Assembly: GCF_000092045.1 (NCBI RefSeq)
Contig: NC_007761.1
Span: 3,289,001 to 3,353,000, forward strand
Direction of reading: 5' to 3'
DNA: 64,000 bases
Source of the DNA: Rhizobium etli CFN 42
GTDB lineage: Bacteria; Pseudomonadota; Alphaproteobacteria; Rhizobiales; Rhizobiaceae
The position numbers and the translations under genes are program-made. This document shows positions 1-7,910 of this stretch, piece after piece. Below the pieces are notes generated by a model. That model had not been told where the DNA came from. It searched no databases and saw nothing but the letters and a program-made list of their open reading frames with translations. Within the stretch, counting starts at the first letter, position 1. The number at the start of each line of letters is the position of its first letter.

Positions 1-2
1 GC

Positions 3-2855
3 TCCGTCGTTCTGCCGATCTTCCACTCGATCGCCAGGGTCAACCTGAAGACGCTGCGGCTGGAAGTCCGCCGCGGCGAAGGCGATGCACTGATCACCAA
101 AGACCGCATGCGCGTCGATATCGGCGCCGAATTCTATGTGCGCGTGAAGCCCGACGCCTCCTCGATCGCGCTTGCCGCCCAGACGCTCGGCAGCCGCACC
201 AATGACGCCGAGGCGCTGCGCATCCTGATCGAAGCCAAATTCGTCGACGGCCTTCGCTCGGTGGCCGCGACCATGAACCTCGACGCGCTGCAGGAACAGC
301 GCATGGATTTCGTCAAGGCAGTGCAGGAAGCCGTCGGCGCCGACCTCCAATCGAATGGTCTCGAGCTCGAATCCGTGTCGCTCACGCGCCTCGACCAGAC
401 CGACATCAAACATTTCAACGCCAATAACTTCTTCGACGCGCAGGGTCTTGCGGCGCTGACCCGCATCACCGAGGGTCGCAAGAAGGAGCGCAACGAGATC
501 GTCCGCGATACCGAAGTCGCCATCGCCCAGAAGGATCTGGAGGCCCGCCAGCAATCACTGGCCATCGAGCGGACGAAGCGCGAAGCAGAGCTTAATCAGG
601 AACGCGACATCGCCAACAAATCCGCCGCGACCCGCGCCGAAACCGCCCAGCAGGAGCAGGCGGCAAAACGTGCCAAGGAGGAAGCCCGCATCGCCTCCGA
701 ACAGGCGATCGCCGAGCGCGAGGCAGCCGCCAAGCAGGCCCGCGAAAGTGCAAACATCGATGCCGCCCGCGCCGTCCAGCAGCGCGACACCGAGGCGAAA
801 CGCGACCTTCAGATCGTGGCCCAGGAAAGCGCCATCGCCGTCGCCAACAAGAGCCGCGAAGAATCCGAGGCAAAGGCGACTGCCGAAATGGCCCGCGCCC
901 GGGCGATCGCGGCAGAGGAAAAGGTCGGCACCGCCAAGGCGATCGAGATTGCCGAGCGCGAAAAGCAGATCGCCGTGATCGATGCGCGTAAAACCGCCGA
1001 AACCGAAGCCACCGCCGTCACCGTCGGCGCGGAGGCCGAGAAACAGGCCGCGATCGACCAGGCGGAAGCCATCAAGACGCTTGCGACCGCCGAAGCGGAT
1101 GCGGCGATCATCAAGGCCAAGGGCATCCTCGAAACCGGCCGGGCCCAGGCTGAAAGCGAGGCGCTTCTTAACGAGGCCCGCAACAAGCTCAGCCAGACCA
1201 TCATCGAGTTCGAAATCACCCGCGAGCGGATACGCATCATTCCCGAGGCGCTCGCCGAGGCGGTCAAGCCGATCGAGAAGATCTCCGATATCCGCATCTT
1301 CGACACCGGCGGCATGCTCGGCCGCGGAAACGGCGTGAACGGTGAAAACGGCATCGGACTCGGCGATGGGCTGGCCGGCCAATTGCTCTCCTATCAGGCC
1401 AACAAGCCGATCCTCGACAAATTGTTGAAGGAGGCCGGCTTTGACGGCGACAACGCAATCTCATCCCTCCTTGGAAATCTTGACGGCGCAAAACCGGCAA
1501 TTTCAGCCGCGGCTCCGGCAAAGCAGGCAATCCAGCCTGCCACTCCGGTAAAGCCGGTGGCACCGGCCGCGGCTCCTGCAAAGACGATCACCCCTAGGCA
1601 CCTGAAAAGGATTGACCGCAGCGGAGGCAGGTCCGGCCTACCTCACCCAGCCCGTCGCCAGCGCACTCGCCCAGTCGGCACGGCCCCTTTCGGCGGCCAG
1701 TGCCGACATCGCCACGTGGTCGTAGGCGACATTCCTAAACTGCCATGTCCATCCCGCCGCCGTCTTTTCCAGAATGGCATAGCCGGCCAGCGGATGGCCG
1801 GCTTCGACCTTATGATAATAGGGCAGCACATCGTCATAGGCAGGGCAGCCGACACTGCCGGGATTGACGATCAGCCGGCCGTCCGAGAGTCGGACGGCAC
1901 GGGGAATGTGACTATGGCCGCAGAGGATCAGCGGCAGCTCGATGCCTTCGGCGAGCGCCTCGATCGCGTCGATAGGCTTCGGAAAGACATGCCCCTGCGG
2001 CGACACGGACTCCAGCCAGTAGAGATTGTCGTCTTTGGGCGTTGCATGGCAGAGATAGACCTCACCGCGATAGACGGCATCGAACGGCAGACCCCGCAGC
2101 CAGTCGAGATGGGCCGGCGTCAGTTGCCGATAGGCGGCGGCATCCGAGGCATGCATGGCTGCCGGATCCTGCTCGATCAGATAGCGGTCATGATTGCCGC
2201 GCACCGAAGTCAGGCTGAGCGGCATCAGCATGTCAGCCGTGCGGCCAGCCTCCAGTGGGCCGCTGAAAAAATCGCCGAGGTTGACGATCTCCTCGATGCC
2301 CTGCGCCTCGATATCTGTAAGCACCGCCTCGAGCGCCAGATGGTTCCCATGGATATCAGCAATCGCCGCGAAACGCATCTAACTGCCGCGATAGGTGGAA
2401 TAGCCGTAAGGCGAAAGCAGGAGCGGCACATGGTAATGCGCCGTGACATCGGCAATGCCGAAGCGGATCGGCACCAGATCGAGGAAGGCCGGATGCGGCA
2501 GCGGCGTGCCGCAGGCTCTGAGATAATCGCCTGCGTGGAAGACCAGTTCATAGGTTCCCACGTGGAAGCTTTCCCCGGCGAGGATCGAGCCGCCGTCGAC
2601 CCGGCCGTCGGCATTGGTCTCGACTGTCTTCAGATGCCTGCGGATCTCGCCGTCGAGCTGGAAAAGATCGATCTTGAGGGCCTTGGCGGGCTTGCCGAGG
2701 GCGGTGTCGAGAACATGTGTCGTCAGTCCGGTCATGGCGCTGGCTCTTTGATGACAAAGGGGGTTTCGAAGAAGAATTCCTCCAGATTATTCCCAAGGCC
2801 GTCGCGGTCGACGACCAGGAAATCGGAGGTCTGGCCGAGCGCCATCAGCGGATGA
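3..2855 (+). CDS. Flotillin-like (SPFH/band 7) membrane scaffold protein, 5' partial, stop codon apparently lost
   Basis: The frame is open from base 3, so the start lies outside the window. The visible protein opens with the end of an SPFH/band-7 domain. A long Ala/Glu/Lys/Arg-rich coiled coil follows (about bases 470-1200, many EA/QA repeats), then a Gly-rich turn and a Pro/Ala-rich low-complexity tail ending near base 1600. This is the flotillin/YuaF-partner layout: an inner-membrane scaffold that organises lipid microdomains. The odd point is the end. After the Pro/Ala tail the frame does not stop until 2855 and runs antisense through the phosphoesterase, uraH and the 3' end of allA. Both other frames have stops within 15 bases (TAG and TGA near 1595-1606), which suggests the native stop was lost by an indel or substitution, or by a sequencing error. 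Family assignment is firm. The 3' end after about 1605 is probably not native sequence. Confidence 0.75.
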   Translation, partial: SVVLPIFHSIARVNLKTLRLEVRRGEGDALITKDRMRVDIGAEFYVRVKPDASSIALAAQTLGSRTNDAEALRILIEAKFVDGLRSVAATMNLDALQEQRMDFVKAVQEAVGADLQSNGLELESVSLTRLDQTDIKHFNANNFFDAQGLAALTRITEGRKKERNEIVRDTEVAIAQKDLEARQQSLAIERTKREAELNQERDIANKSAATRAETAQQEQAAKRAKEEARIASEQAIAEREAAAKQARESANIDAARAVQQRDTEAKRDLQIVAQESAIAVANKSREESEAKATAEMARARAIAAEEKVGTAKAIEIAEREKQIAVIDARKTAETEATAVTVGAEAEKQAAIDQAEAIKTLATAEADAAIIKAKGILETGRAQAESEALLNEARNKLSQTIIEFEITRERIRIIPEALAEAVKPIEKISDIRIFDTGGMLGRGNGVNGENGIGLGDGLAGQLLSYQANKPILDKLLKEAGFDGDNAISSLLGNLDGAKPAISAAAPAKQAIQPATPVKPVAPAAAPAKTITPRHLKRIDRSGGRSGLPHPARRQRTRPVGTAPFGGQCRHRHVVVGDIPKLPCPSRRRLFQNGIAGQRMAGFDLMIIGQHIVIGRAADTAGIDDQPAVRESDGTGNVTMAAEDQRQLDAFGERLDRVDRLRKDMPLRRHGLQPVEIVVFGRCMAEIDLTAIDGIERQTPQPVEMGRRQLPIGGGIRGMHGCRILLDQIAVMIAAHRSQAERHQHVSRAASLQWAAEKIAEVDDLLDALRLDICKHRLERQMVPMDISNRRETHLTAAIGGIAVRRKQERHMVMRRDIGNAEADRHQIEEGRMRQRRAAGSEIIACVEDQFIGSHVEAFPGEDRAAVDPAVGIGLDCLQMPADLAVELEKIDLEGLGGLAEGGVENMCRQSGHGAGSLMTKGVSKKNSSRLFPRPSRSTTRKSEVWPSAISG
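1638..2378 (-). CDS. Calcineurin-like metallophosphoesterase (YfcE/MJ0936 type)
   Basis: This is a 246-residue cytoplasmic phosphoesterase. The N-terminus carries the metal-binding series in order: ADIHGNH (residues 7-13), GDFFSG, GNHD (about 60-63), then CHATP and GHSHIP, and a late NPGSVG. These are the signature blocks of the small calcineurin-like family that hydrolyses phosphodiesters or phosphomonoesters with two metal ions. The physiological substrate cannot be read from the sequence. Its start codon directly follows the uraH stop (2379), so it is likely the last gene of the minus-strand ureide block, although a role in purine breakdown is not known for this family. Its 3' end converges on the flotillin gene. 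Confidence 0.85.
   Translation of the reverse strand: MRFAAIADIHGNHLALEAVLTDIEAQGIEEIVNLGDFFSGPLEAGRTADMLMPLSLTSVRGNHDRYLIEQDPAAMHASDAAAYRQLTPAHLDWLRGLPFDAVYRGEVYLCHATPKDDNLYWLESVSPQGHVFPKPIDAIEALAEGIELPLILCGHSHIPRAVRLSDGRLIVNPGSVGCPAYDDVLPYYHKVEAGHPLAGYAILEKTAAGWTWQFRNVAYDHVAMSALAAERGRADWASALATGWVR
2379..2735 (-). CDS. uraH: 5-hydroxyisourate hydrolase (transthyretin-like)
   Basis: This is a 118-residue transthyretin-related protein. It has the N-terminal [13 protein letters not shown] block with the active-site His, the PLPHP/VPIRFGI central part with the conserved Arg, and a C-terminal YRGS, which is the HIUase hallmark (YRGS rather than the hormone-binding transthyretin end). It opens 5-hydroxyisourate, the product of urate oxidation, to OHCU, the substrate of UraD. 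The gene overlaps the end of allA by 4 bp (2732-2735) and abuts the phosphoesterase downstream, so it belongs to one transcription unit with the other ureide genes. Confidence 0.93.
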   Translation of the reverse strand: MTGLTTHVLDTALGKPAKALKIDLFQLDGEIRRHLKTVETNADGRVDGGSILAGESFHVGTYELVFHAGDYLRACGTPLPHPAFLDLVPIRFGIADVTAHYHVPLLLSPYGYSTYRGS

Positions 2856-3241
2856 TGCCAGACATTGCGGCGGTAGTTCACGCCCTGGTCCCCCCGCGCG
2901 AAAAACACCTGCGGCTTGCCCGGACGTCCGCCCTCGTCCTCGGAGACGACGACGAGAAAGGGCCGGCCGGAAATCGGCGAGAAACTCTGACTGCCGAAGG
3001 GATGGCGCTCCATCATGTCGACGTCATAGGGGAAGCTGCGCGGCTGGCCGCGAAAGAGATTGATGATGACGCGCGCGCCCTCGCCCGCCGCCTCCGCCGC
3101 AGCCAGCGCATGAAAACGCTCGGTCGTGCCGCCATTGATGAGCCGCATCGAGGCTGGGTCGGCTTCGATCACCTCGCCGAAAGGGGCAAAGGCCGATCTG
3201 GTGAGTGGGCGGATGTCGAGAAATTCGGGCAACGGCTTCAC
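2732..3241 (-). CDS. allA: Ureidoglycolate lyase
   Basis: The product is 169 residues from a GTG at 3241 whose first bases overlap the stop of the upstream gene (GTGA). A longer frame to 3319 exists, but its extra 26 residues are unlike the family. The protein has the AllA cupin pattern: [12 protein letters not shown] near the N-terminus, [21 protein letters not shown], and [13 protein letters not shown] toward the C-terminus. It cleaves ureidoglycolate to glyoxylate and urea, the last step of allantoin use. The short overlaps on both sides indicate translational coupling with the DUF86 gene and uraH. Confidence 0.92.
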   Translation of the reverse strand: MKPLPEFLDIRPLTRSAFAPFGEVIEADPASMRLINGGTTERFHALAAAEAAGEGARVIINLFRGQPRSFPYDVDMMERHPFGSQSFSPISGRPFLVVVSEDEGGRPGKPQVFFARGDQGVNYRRNVWHHPLMALGQTSDFLVVDRDGLGNNLEEFFFETPFVIKEPAP

Positions 3242-3600
3242 TCGCCTTCCGCATGCCAGTGACGAATGGCGTCGATCTCGACAAGAAGCTCCGGCAGGGT
3301 GCGATAGGTGGCCTCCCATATCTCGGACGGATCGAGGGCGAAGACGTCTTCAAGGATACGGTTGCCCGTGCCGCAGATTTTCGTCCACGGTAGAGTGGGA
3401 TGCTCGGTGGCAAATTCCGGATGGGTTACGAGCAATCGGGACGCAGCCGCGCCGATGGTGAAATGGCAGAAGGCAACCGCCTTGAACGTGAGATTGTCCT
3501 CGGCGAAGGCTGCCTCATCCATTCCGCCGACAAAATACAGCGCTTCGGCTGCCGCCTTCTGCATTTCATTGAGATAGTCGATAGCACGCGGCTCGCTCAT
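3238..3600 (-). CDS. HepT/DUF86-like helical protein with the catalytic motif lost
   Basis: This 120-residue all-helical protein ends in a stretch ([17 protein letters not shown], then a DPSEIW..LPEL end) that lines up with the C-terminal half of HepT-family proteins, where the usual text is like IPWRxIxGMRNRLVHGYF. HepT toxins need the Arg-x4-6-His-x-Tyr motif. Here the leading Arg is Gly, His is Glu and Tyr is Val, so RNase or AMPylation-acceptor activity is not expected. No MntA-type nucleotidyltransferase lies nearby. Its start overlaps the stop of uraD (ATGA) and its stop overlaps the GTG start of allA, so it is embedded and coupled inside the ureide operon. Family placement is by motif only; a domesticated structural or regulatory role is an inference. 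Confidence 0.75.
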   Translation of the reverse strand: MSEPRAIDYLNEMQKAAAEALYFVGGMDEAAFAEDNLTFKAVAFCHFTIGAAASRLLVTHPEFATEHPTLPWTKICGTGNRILEDVFALDPSEIWEATYRTLPELLVEIDAIRHWHAEGE

Positions 3601-4097
3601 TCACCCTCCGGCAACATCGATGTCAGGCGCAGCAGGGCGATCCGTTCGACCTGCGCCGTCGCGGTCGCGAATTCTTCATCCGGGCGATTGCCGATCCGGG
3701 ACTCGAAGGCCGAAAGGATGTCGCCCTTGCTGAGCCCTTTTACGGCGATGATGAAAGGAAAGCCGAATTTTTCGAGATAGGCCGAATTCAGTTCGCTGAA
3801 GCGGACATGCTCGGCCGGGCTCAGCCGATCGAGACCGGCGCCAGCCTGCTCCTTGCGGCTGTCCTCTGTGAGTTCGCCTGCGATCGCCAGGCGCCCGGCG
3901 AGATCCGGATGGGCGCAGAGCACCCCGAGGCGCTCCTCCCGGCTTGCCGCGCGGAAGACGGCGGCAAGCGCCGCATGCACGCCTGATGCCGTTAGCGGCT
4001 CCATCACGCTGCCGGCGTCGTAGGCGCGCTCGGCGATGAAGGGCGAATGTTCAAACACGCCGCCGAAGCGGGAAACGAAATCCTCCCGCGACAGCAT
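3597..4097 (-). CDS. uraD: OHCU decarboxylase (2-oxo-4-hydroxy-4-carboxy-5-ureidoimidazoline decarboxylase)
   Basis: The start is taken as the ATG at 4097, which overlaps the puuE stop by ATGA. It gives 166 residues beginning MLSREDFVSRFGG, the usual family start; the open frame extends upstream only through puuE. Family blocks visible are the FEHSPFIAERAY catalytic-His region, LCAHPDLAGRL, and FPFIIAVKGLSKGDIL, then an ATAQVERIALLRL helix. UraD converts OHCU to S-allantoin, linking UraH to allantoinase. All five ureide genes lie on the minus strand with 4-bp overlaps or direct abutment. Confidence 0.93.
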   Translation of the reverse strand: MLSREDFVSRFGGVFEHSPFIAERAYDAGSVMEPLTASGVHAALAAVFRAASREERLGVLCAHPDLAGRLAIAGELTEDSRKEQAGAGLDRLSPAEHVRFSELNSAYLEKFGFPFIIAVKGLSKGDILSAFESRIGNRPDEEFATATAQVERIALLRLTSMLPEGE

Positions 4098-5020
4098 CAG
4101 ATCGCGTCCGGCTGGTGATGCTTGTGCCAGTGCTCGGCAATCTCGATGCGGCGCGGAATCCAGACCTTGTCGTGCTTCAGTACATATTCGATGAAGCGCT
4201 TCAGCGCCGCCGCCCGGCCGGGACGCCCGACGAGACGGCAATGCAGGCCGACCGACATCATCTTCGGGCTGCCCGCCTTGCCTTCCTCGTAAAGCGTGTC
4301 GAAGGCATCCTTGAGATAGGTGAAGAACTGGTCACCGGCGTTGAAGCCCTGCGGCGTCGCAAACCGCATATCGTTGGTTTCGAGCGTATAGGGAATGATT
4401 AGGAAAGGTTTGCCGTCGACGCCCCTCACCCAGTAAGGCAGGTCGTCGGCATAGGAATCAGAGGAGTAGAGGAAACCGCCCTCCTCCTGCACCAGCCGAA
4501 GCGTATTGTCGGAGGGCTTGCCTTGATACATGCCGTAAGGCCGCTCGCCGGTCAGTTCCGTGTGCAGGCGCACGGCTTCGAGAATATGCTTGCGCTCGAG
4601 ATCCTCGGGGAAATCCTTGTATTCCAGCCAGCGATAGCCATGGCTGGCAATCTCCCAGCCCGCCTCCTTCATCGCTGCGACCGCCTCCGGGTTGCGGGCC
4701 ATCGCCAGCGTCACGCCGTAGACGGTCGCCTGCACCTTGAGATCGGTGAACATCCGCCAGAGCCGCCAGAAGCCGGCCCGCGAACCATATTCGTAGATCG
4801 ATTCCATATTGAGATTGCGCTGCCCCGGCCAGGCAGCCGCGCCGACGATCTCCGACAGCAGGTTTTCGGACGCCGGATCGCCGTCGAGGATCGAGCTCTC
4901 GCCGCCCTCCTCGTAATTGATGACAAACTGCACGGCGACGCATGCCTCTTCAGGCCACTTCGGGTCGGGCGTCTGGCGCCCATAGCCGACGAGATTGCGC
5001 GGATAAGTCTCGGATACCAT
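4097..5020 (-). CDS. puuE: Allantoinase PuuE (polysaccharide-deacetylase fold)
   Basis: The start was set at the ATG at 5020 (MVSETYPRNLVGYGR), which follows a good AGAAGG ribosome site; a longer frame to 5056 adds 12 residues with no site. The protein is 307 residues and follows the PuuE pattern: NYEEGGE, YEYGSRAGFWRLWR, VTLAMARNPEAVAAMKEAGWEIASHGYRWL (zinc-ligand His), YSSDSYADDLPYW, and SVGLHCRLVGRPGR. It hydrolyses allantoin to allantoate without relation to the amidohydrolase-type allantoinases. It is the first gene of the minus-strand ureide operon; the AT-rich gap at 5021-5133 probably carries the promoter. Confidence 0.93.
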   Translation of the reverse strand: MVSETYPRNLVGYGRQTPDPKWPEEACVAVQFVINYEEGGESSILDGDPASENLLSEIVGAAAWPGQRNLNMESIYEYGSRAGFWRLWRMFTDLKVQATVYGVTLAMARNPEAVAAMKEAGWEIASHGYRWLEYKDFPEDLERKHILEAVRLHTELTGERPYGMYQGKPSDNTLRLVQEEGGFLYSSDSYADDLPYWVRGVDGKPFLIIPYTLETNDMRFATPQGFNAGDQFFTYLKDAFDTLYEEGKAGSPKMMSVGLHCRLVGRPGRAAALKRFIEYVLKHDKVWIPRRIEIAEHWHKHHQPDAI

Positions 5021-5133
5021 CAAATCACCTTCTGAAAGGACGGGGAACGGTATCATCCGCAGCCGGAATGTCGAGACGGAAACTGCGCGGTAGAATTTAT
5101 CTTTTCACCACAATCACTTAGATTAACGCATAG

Positions 5134-5841
5134 TCAAGCGATCCTGCGCGCGCTGACCTTGCCCATAGGGTGCAGCGAGTGGACACGGAAGGGACCGCCA
5201 GTGCCCTCTTCGATCATCAATGCCACGTTCGAAACCATCACCGGCTCCTTCAGGACGGGCTCGAAGATCGTTCGCAGCGCCGCTTCGATGCGGGGCATGT
5301 CGATCGCGTTGATCGAGCCTGTCACCGGCATATGGAAGCGGAACTCGTCCATGACATAAGGGTTGCCCCAACGATGCAGATTGGCGAATTGCGCCGCCGA
5401 CAACCCATCCGGATCGCTGCGCTCGATGTCGGCTTCGCTCAGCGGCGCGCGGTAGCGATCGAACTCCTGAACGATTGCCGAAGCCAGACACTGGATCTGC
5501 TCACAAGGAGCGCTCGGCACCAGGCTATAGAAGCTGCCGAGCCGGGCAATCTCGAGACGTGAAATCTGGAAGGGAGTGAATGTTCCGGCAAAACGCATGA
5601 GATCGCGCAGGAGTTGCGATTCGGACATATCGGCGGACAGATGGAACGGCGCTTTCAGAACGCCATGGAAACCATAGCGCCGCGGCACCGCGGTATGAAA
5701 GGCGATCTCGTGAATGCCGAGGCCGCGGACGGCCGGAGGCTCCAGCATATCGCCCGAATATACGTTTCGACCAAGCCAATTGGCGGCTACGAGCGACAGC
5801 GGGTCGCTCGCCGGAGGCGTGAAGCAAATGGCATAGCGCAT
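5134..5841 (-). CDS. DUF1045 family protein, 2H-phosphoesterase-like
   Basis: This is a 235-residue protein starting MRYAICFTPP. Two His motifs about 110 residues apart, FHGVLKAPFHL (near residue 59) and FRFHMPVTG (near 168), match the paired HxT/HxP signatures of the 2H phosphoesterase superfamily. The family is often annotated as phosphonate-metabolism-like (DUF1045), but no phosphonate genes are present here. It sits just upstream of the ureide operon on the same strand, separated by 113 bp, and may be the head gene of the region. The substrate is unknown; cyclic phosphate or oligonucleotide 2',3'- or 1',2'-cyclic ends are typical for the superfamily. Confidence 0.8.
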   Translation of the reverse strand: MRYAICFTPPASDPLSLVAANWLGRNVYSGDMLEPPAVRGLGIHEIAFHTAVPRRYGFHGVLKAPFHLSADMSESQLLRDLMRFAGTFTPFQISRLEIARLGSFYSLVPSAPCEQIQCLASAIVQEFDRYRAPLSEADIERSDPDGLSAAQFANLHRWGNPYVMDEFRFHMPVTGSINAIDMPRIEAALRTIFEPVLKEPVMVSNVALMIEEGTGGPFRVHSLHPMGKVSARRIA

Positions 5842-5955
5842 GCAATTTCCTCCATCAAGGAAGGGAGCGCCGGTGATTTCAGGCGCTGTCGATGCGCAAG
5901 CAGATAGGTGATTTGCATGACAGAATAACGAAACGAAGCTGTACCTAATTCGCGT

Positions 5956-7134
5956 TTAACGTGAAGCCGCCGCGATATGGCTTGAAATCGCAAAGCTTTC
6001 CGGCAGCAAATATTCGCAATCTATGTCGTCTGCGATACAAACCGCCGCTTCCGCCAGCCGGTGCGCCAGGCCGAAGCTGACCTTGAAGCCGCCGGTCAAC
6101 GCGATCAGGCGTGGGTGATCGGGATGACAGCCGATCATCGGATCGCGGTCGATCGCCTTCGGGCGAAGCCCCGCCCAACGTTCGACAACAGGCGCATCGC
6201 GCAGGATCGGTACGATGGCGCGTGCGGTCTCGATCAGCGCATCAAGCTGGGCATCCGTCGAAAAGGGATCGTTGAAACGGTTCTCGCTGGTGCTGCCGAT
6301 CGCGACATGCCCTCCCTCATGCGCCACGATATAGAGCCCGTCGAGAAAGATCGTCGGCAGCGCCGGGTCGATAGCGGCTTTCAATAGCGTCGCTTGCCCC
6401 TTCACTGGCTGGCCGAGCGGCTTTTTCGGCCCCAGCGTCAATTCCTGCAGCAACGGAAAGGACTGATGGCCGGCGGCCAGGATGCAGCGGCTGAAAGCAA
6501 TGGTTTCCCCGCCAATGTCAGCTGTGCCGCGATCCGGGTCGAGGCCGGCAACGGCCGCATATTCTAGGATGCGCACGAATTTTGCCTGCCGCAGCGAAGC
6601 GATGAGCGCTGACATCAACGAGCGGGGCGCAACGCGGGCGGCCAGCGTGTCGTGCACGAAGCCGCTCGCGCCGGCAGATGCGTCAACCCAGCCGTCCGCA
6701 TCAGGCCTGTCGACCACATGCCAGTGGAACCGGCGCTCGCCAGCCTGCCAATGACGTTCGGCATCCTCGGAATGCCCGCGTGCAATGCGATTGAGATGCG
6801 GCTTCGGCAGCGGGATCAGCCGTCCGGACCTGTTGTAACCGGCCGAGAGCCCGGTCGCCGCTTCCAGCGCTGCGATCTCGGCTTCGAGCGAGACCAGCGC
6901 ATCGAACTGGAACTGCTTCTTCTCCGACCACCGGTCCGGCATATGCGGCATCAGCGCGCCGAGCAGGCCGCCGCTCGCGCCTCCACCCAATCTGCCGGCG
7001 TCGGCGATGATTGTGGCGATGCCGCGACGCTCGGCATGGACGGCCGCCCAGAGCCCCATGATGCCGGCGCCGACGATCAGCAATTCGCAGGACAATTGAC
7101 CTGAGGCCGGCGCGGGACTATCCGCTTTTCCCAT
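5956..7134 (-). CDS. FAD-dependent oxidoreductase (DAO family), possible MnmC2-like partner of MnmD
   Basis: This 392-residue flavoprotein has the Rossmann dinucleotide motif GAGIMGLWAA at residues 22-31 and a FAD-contact GGGASGG block. The C-terminal part (GLRPKAIDRDPMIGCHPDHPRLIALTGGFKVSFGLAHRLAEA) is the DAO-family FAD cap. It diverges from mnmD with start codons sharing one CATG. In enterobacteria MnmC is a fusion of a methyltransferase and such an FAD oxidoreductase that removes the carboxymethyl from cmnm5U34 in tRNA, so a split MnmC pair is an attractive inference. Generic amino-acid oxidases of the same superfamily cannot be excluded from the sequence. Confidence 0.8.
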   Translation of the reverse strand: MGKADSPAPASGQLSCELLIVGAGIMGLWAAVHAERRGIATIIADAGRLGGGASGGLLGALMPHMPDRWSEKKQFQFDALVSLEAEIAALEAATGLSAGYNRSGRLIPLPKPHLNRIARGHSEDAERHWQAGERRFHWHVVDRPDADGWVDASAGASGFVHDTLAARVAPRSLMSALIASLRQAKFVRILEYAAVAGLDPDRGTADIGGETIAFSRCILAAGHQSFPLLQELTLGPKKPLGQPVKGQATLLKAAIDPALPTIFLDGLYIVAHEGGHVAIGSTSENRFNDPFSTDAQLDALIETARAIVPILRDAPVVERWAGLRPKAIDRDPMIGCHPDHPRLIALTGGFKVSFGLAHRLAEAAVCIADDIDCEYLLPESFAISSHIAAASR

Positions 7135-7900
7135 GACAGACGTGAACCCTGATCAGATTGGTGCGGGCGCGCCGCAGCCGCTCGAATGGCGCGACGGCGA
7201 TATGCCCTATTCCACAGCCTTTGGCGATCATTTTTATTGCCAGACCGATGGACGGCTGGAATGCGGTCATGTCTTCCTCGCCGGCAATCACCTGCCGGAG
7301 CGCTGGAAGGGGCGGCAGGAGTTCGTCATCGGCGAACTCGGCTTCGGCACCGGCCTGAACTTCGCCGAGACCTGGCGGCAATGGAAGCTGCATCGCGCGG
7401 CTGGCCAGCACCTGCATTTCGTCTCTTTCGAACTCCACCCGATGCGCGGCGAAGAGATCGGTCGGGCGCTCTCGCATTGGCGGGAACTCGATGCCGAACG
7501 TCGGGCGCTGACGGCGGCTTGGCCGCAAACGCCTGCCGGCACCGTTTTGCTCGATCTAGACGATCAGACGCGGCTCAGCGTCGTCTGCGGCGCGGCACTC
7601 GACGGCGTCAGGACGGCGAAGCCCGGCTTCGACGCCTGGTATCTTGATGGCTTCGCCCCCTCGCGCAACGGCGACATGTGGTCGGAGGACCTGATGCGCG
7701 CGGTCAACGAAAAGACCGCCGCCGGCGGAACCTTCGCCACTTATGCCGCTGCCGGCTTCGTGCGCCGCAATCTCATCGCCGCCGGCTTTATCGTCGAGCG
7801 CCGCAAAGGCTTCGCCGGCAAGCGCGAAATGCTCTGCGGCGTCAAAGCGTTCCAGCGGGCAGGGATTGCCGACGCGGATGCTGGCCGCCTTAAGCAGTAG
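7133..7900 (+). CDS. mnmD: tRNA (5-methylaminomethyl-2-thiouridine) methyltransferase-like protein MnmD
   Basis: This 255-residue protein corresponds to the N-terminal domain of MnmC (DUF752). The blocks PLEWRDGDMPYSTAFGDHFY, VFLAGNHLPERW, the SAM-binding GELGFGTGLNFAETW, and DAWYLDGFAPSRNGDMWSEDL match MnmD proteins. The C-terminus has GTFATYAAAGFVRRNLIAAGF and the GFAGKREML end. It would methylate the nm5U34 wobble modification of tRNA. The ATG at 7133 is part of the same CATG as the start of the divergent FAD gene; no clear ribosome site precedes it, so leaderless or weak initiation is possible. Confidence 0.9.
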   Translation: MTDVNPDQIGAGAPQPLEWRDGDMPYSTAFGDHFYCQTDGRLECGHVFLAGNHLPERWKGRQEFVIGELGFGTGLNFAETWRQWKLHRAAGQHLHFVSFELHPMRGEEIGRALSHWRELDAERRALTAAWPQTPAGTVLLDLDDQTRLSVVCGAALDGVRTAKPGFDAWYLDGFAPSRNGDMWSEDLMRAVNEKTAAGGTFATYAAAGFVRRNLIAAGFIVERRKGFAGKREMLCGVKAFQRAGIADADAGRLKQ

Positions 7901-7910
7901 CCCACGGCGA

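Noticed and set aside
555..1382. 275-residue minus-strand frame inside the flotillin coiled coil
   Set aside because: It is an antisense shadow of Ala/Glu-rich codons; no domain or ribosome site.
3238..3600. Functional HepT toxin of a HepT/MntA pair
   Set aside because: Key residues are lost and there is no adjacent nucleotidyltransferase.
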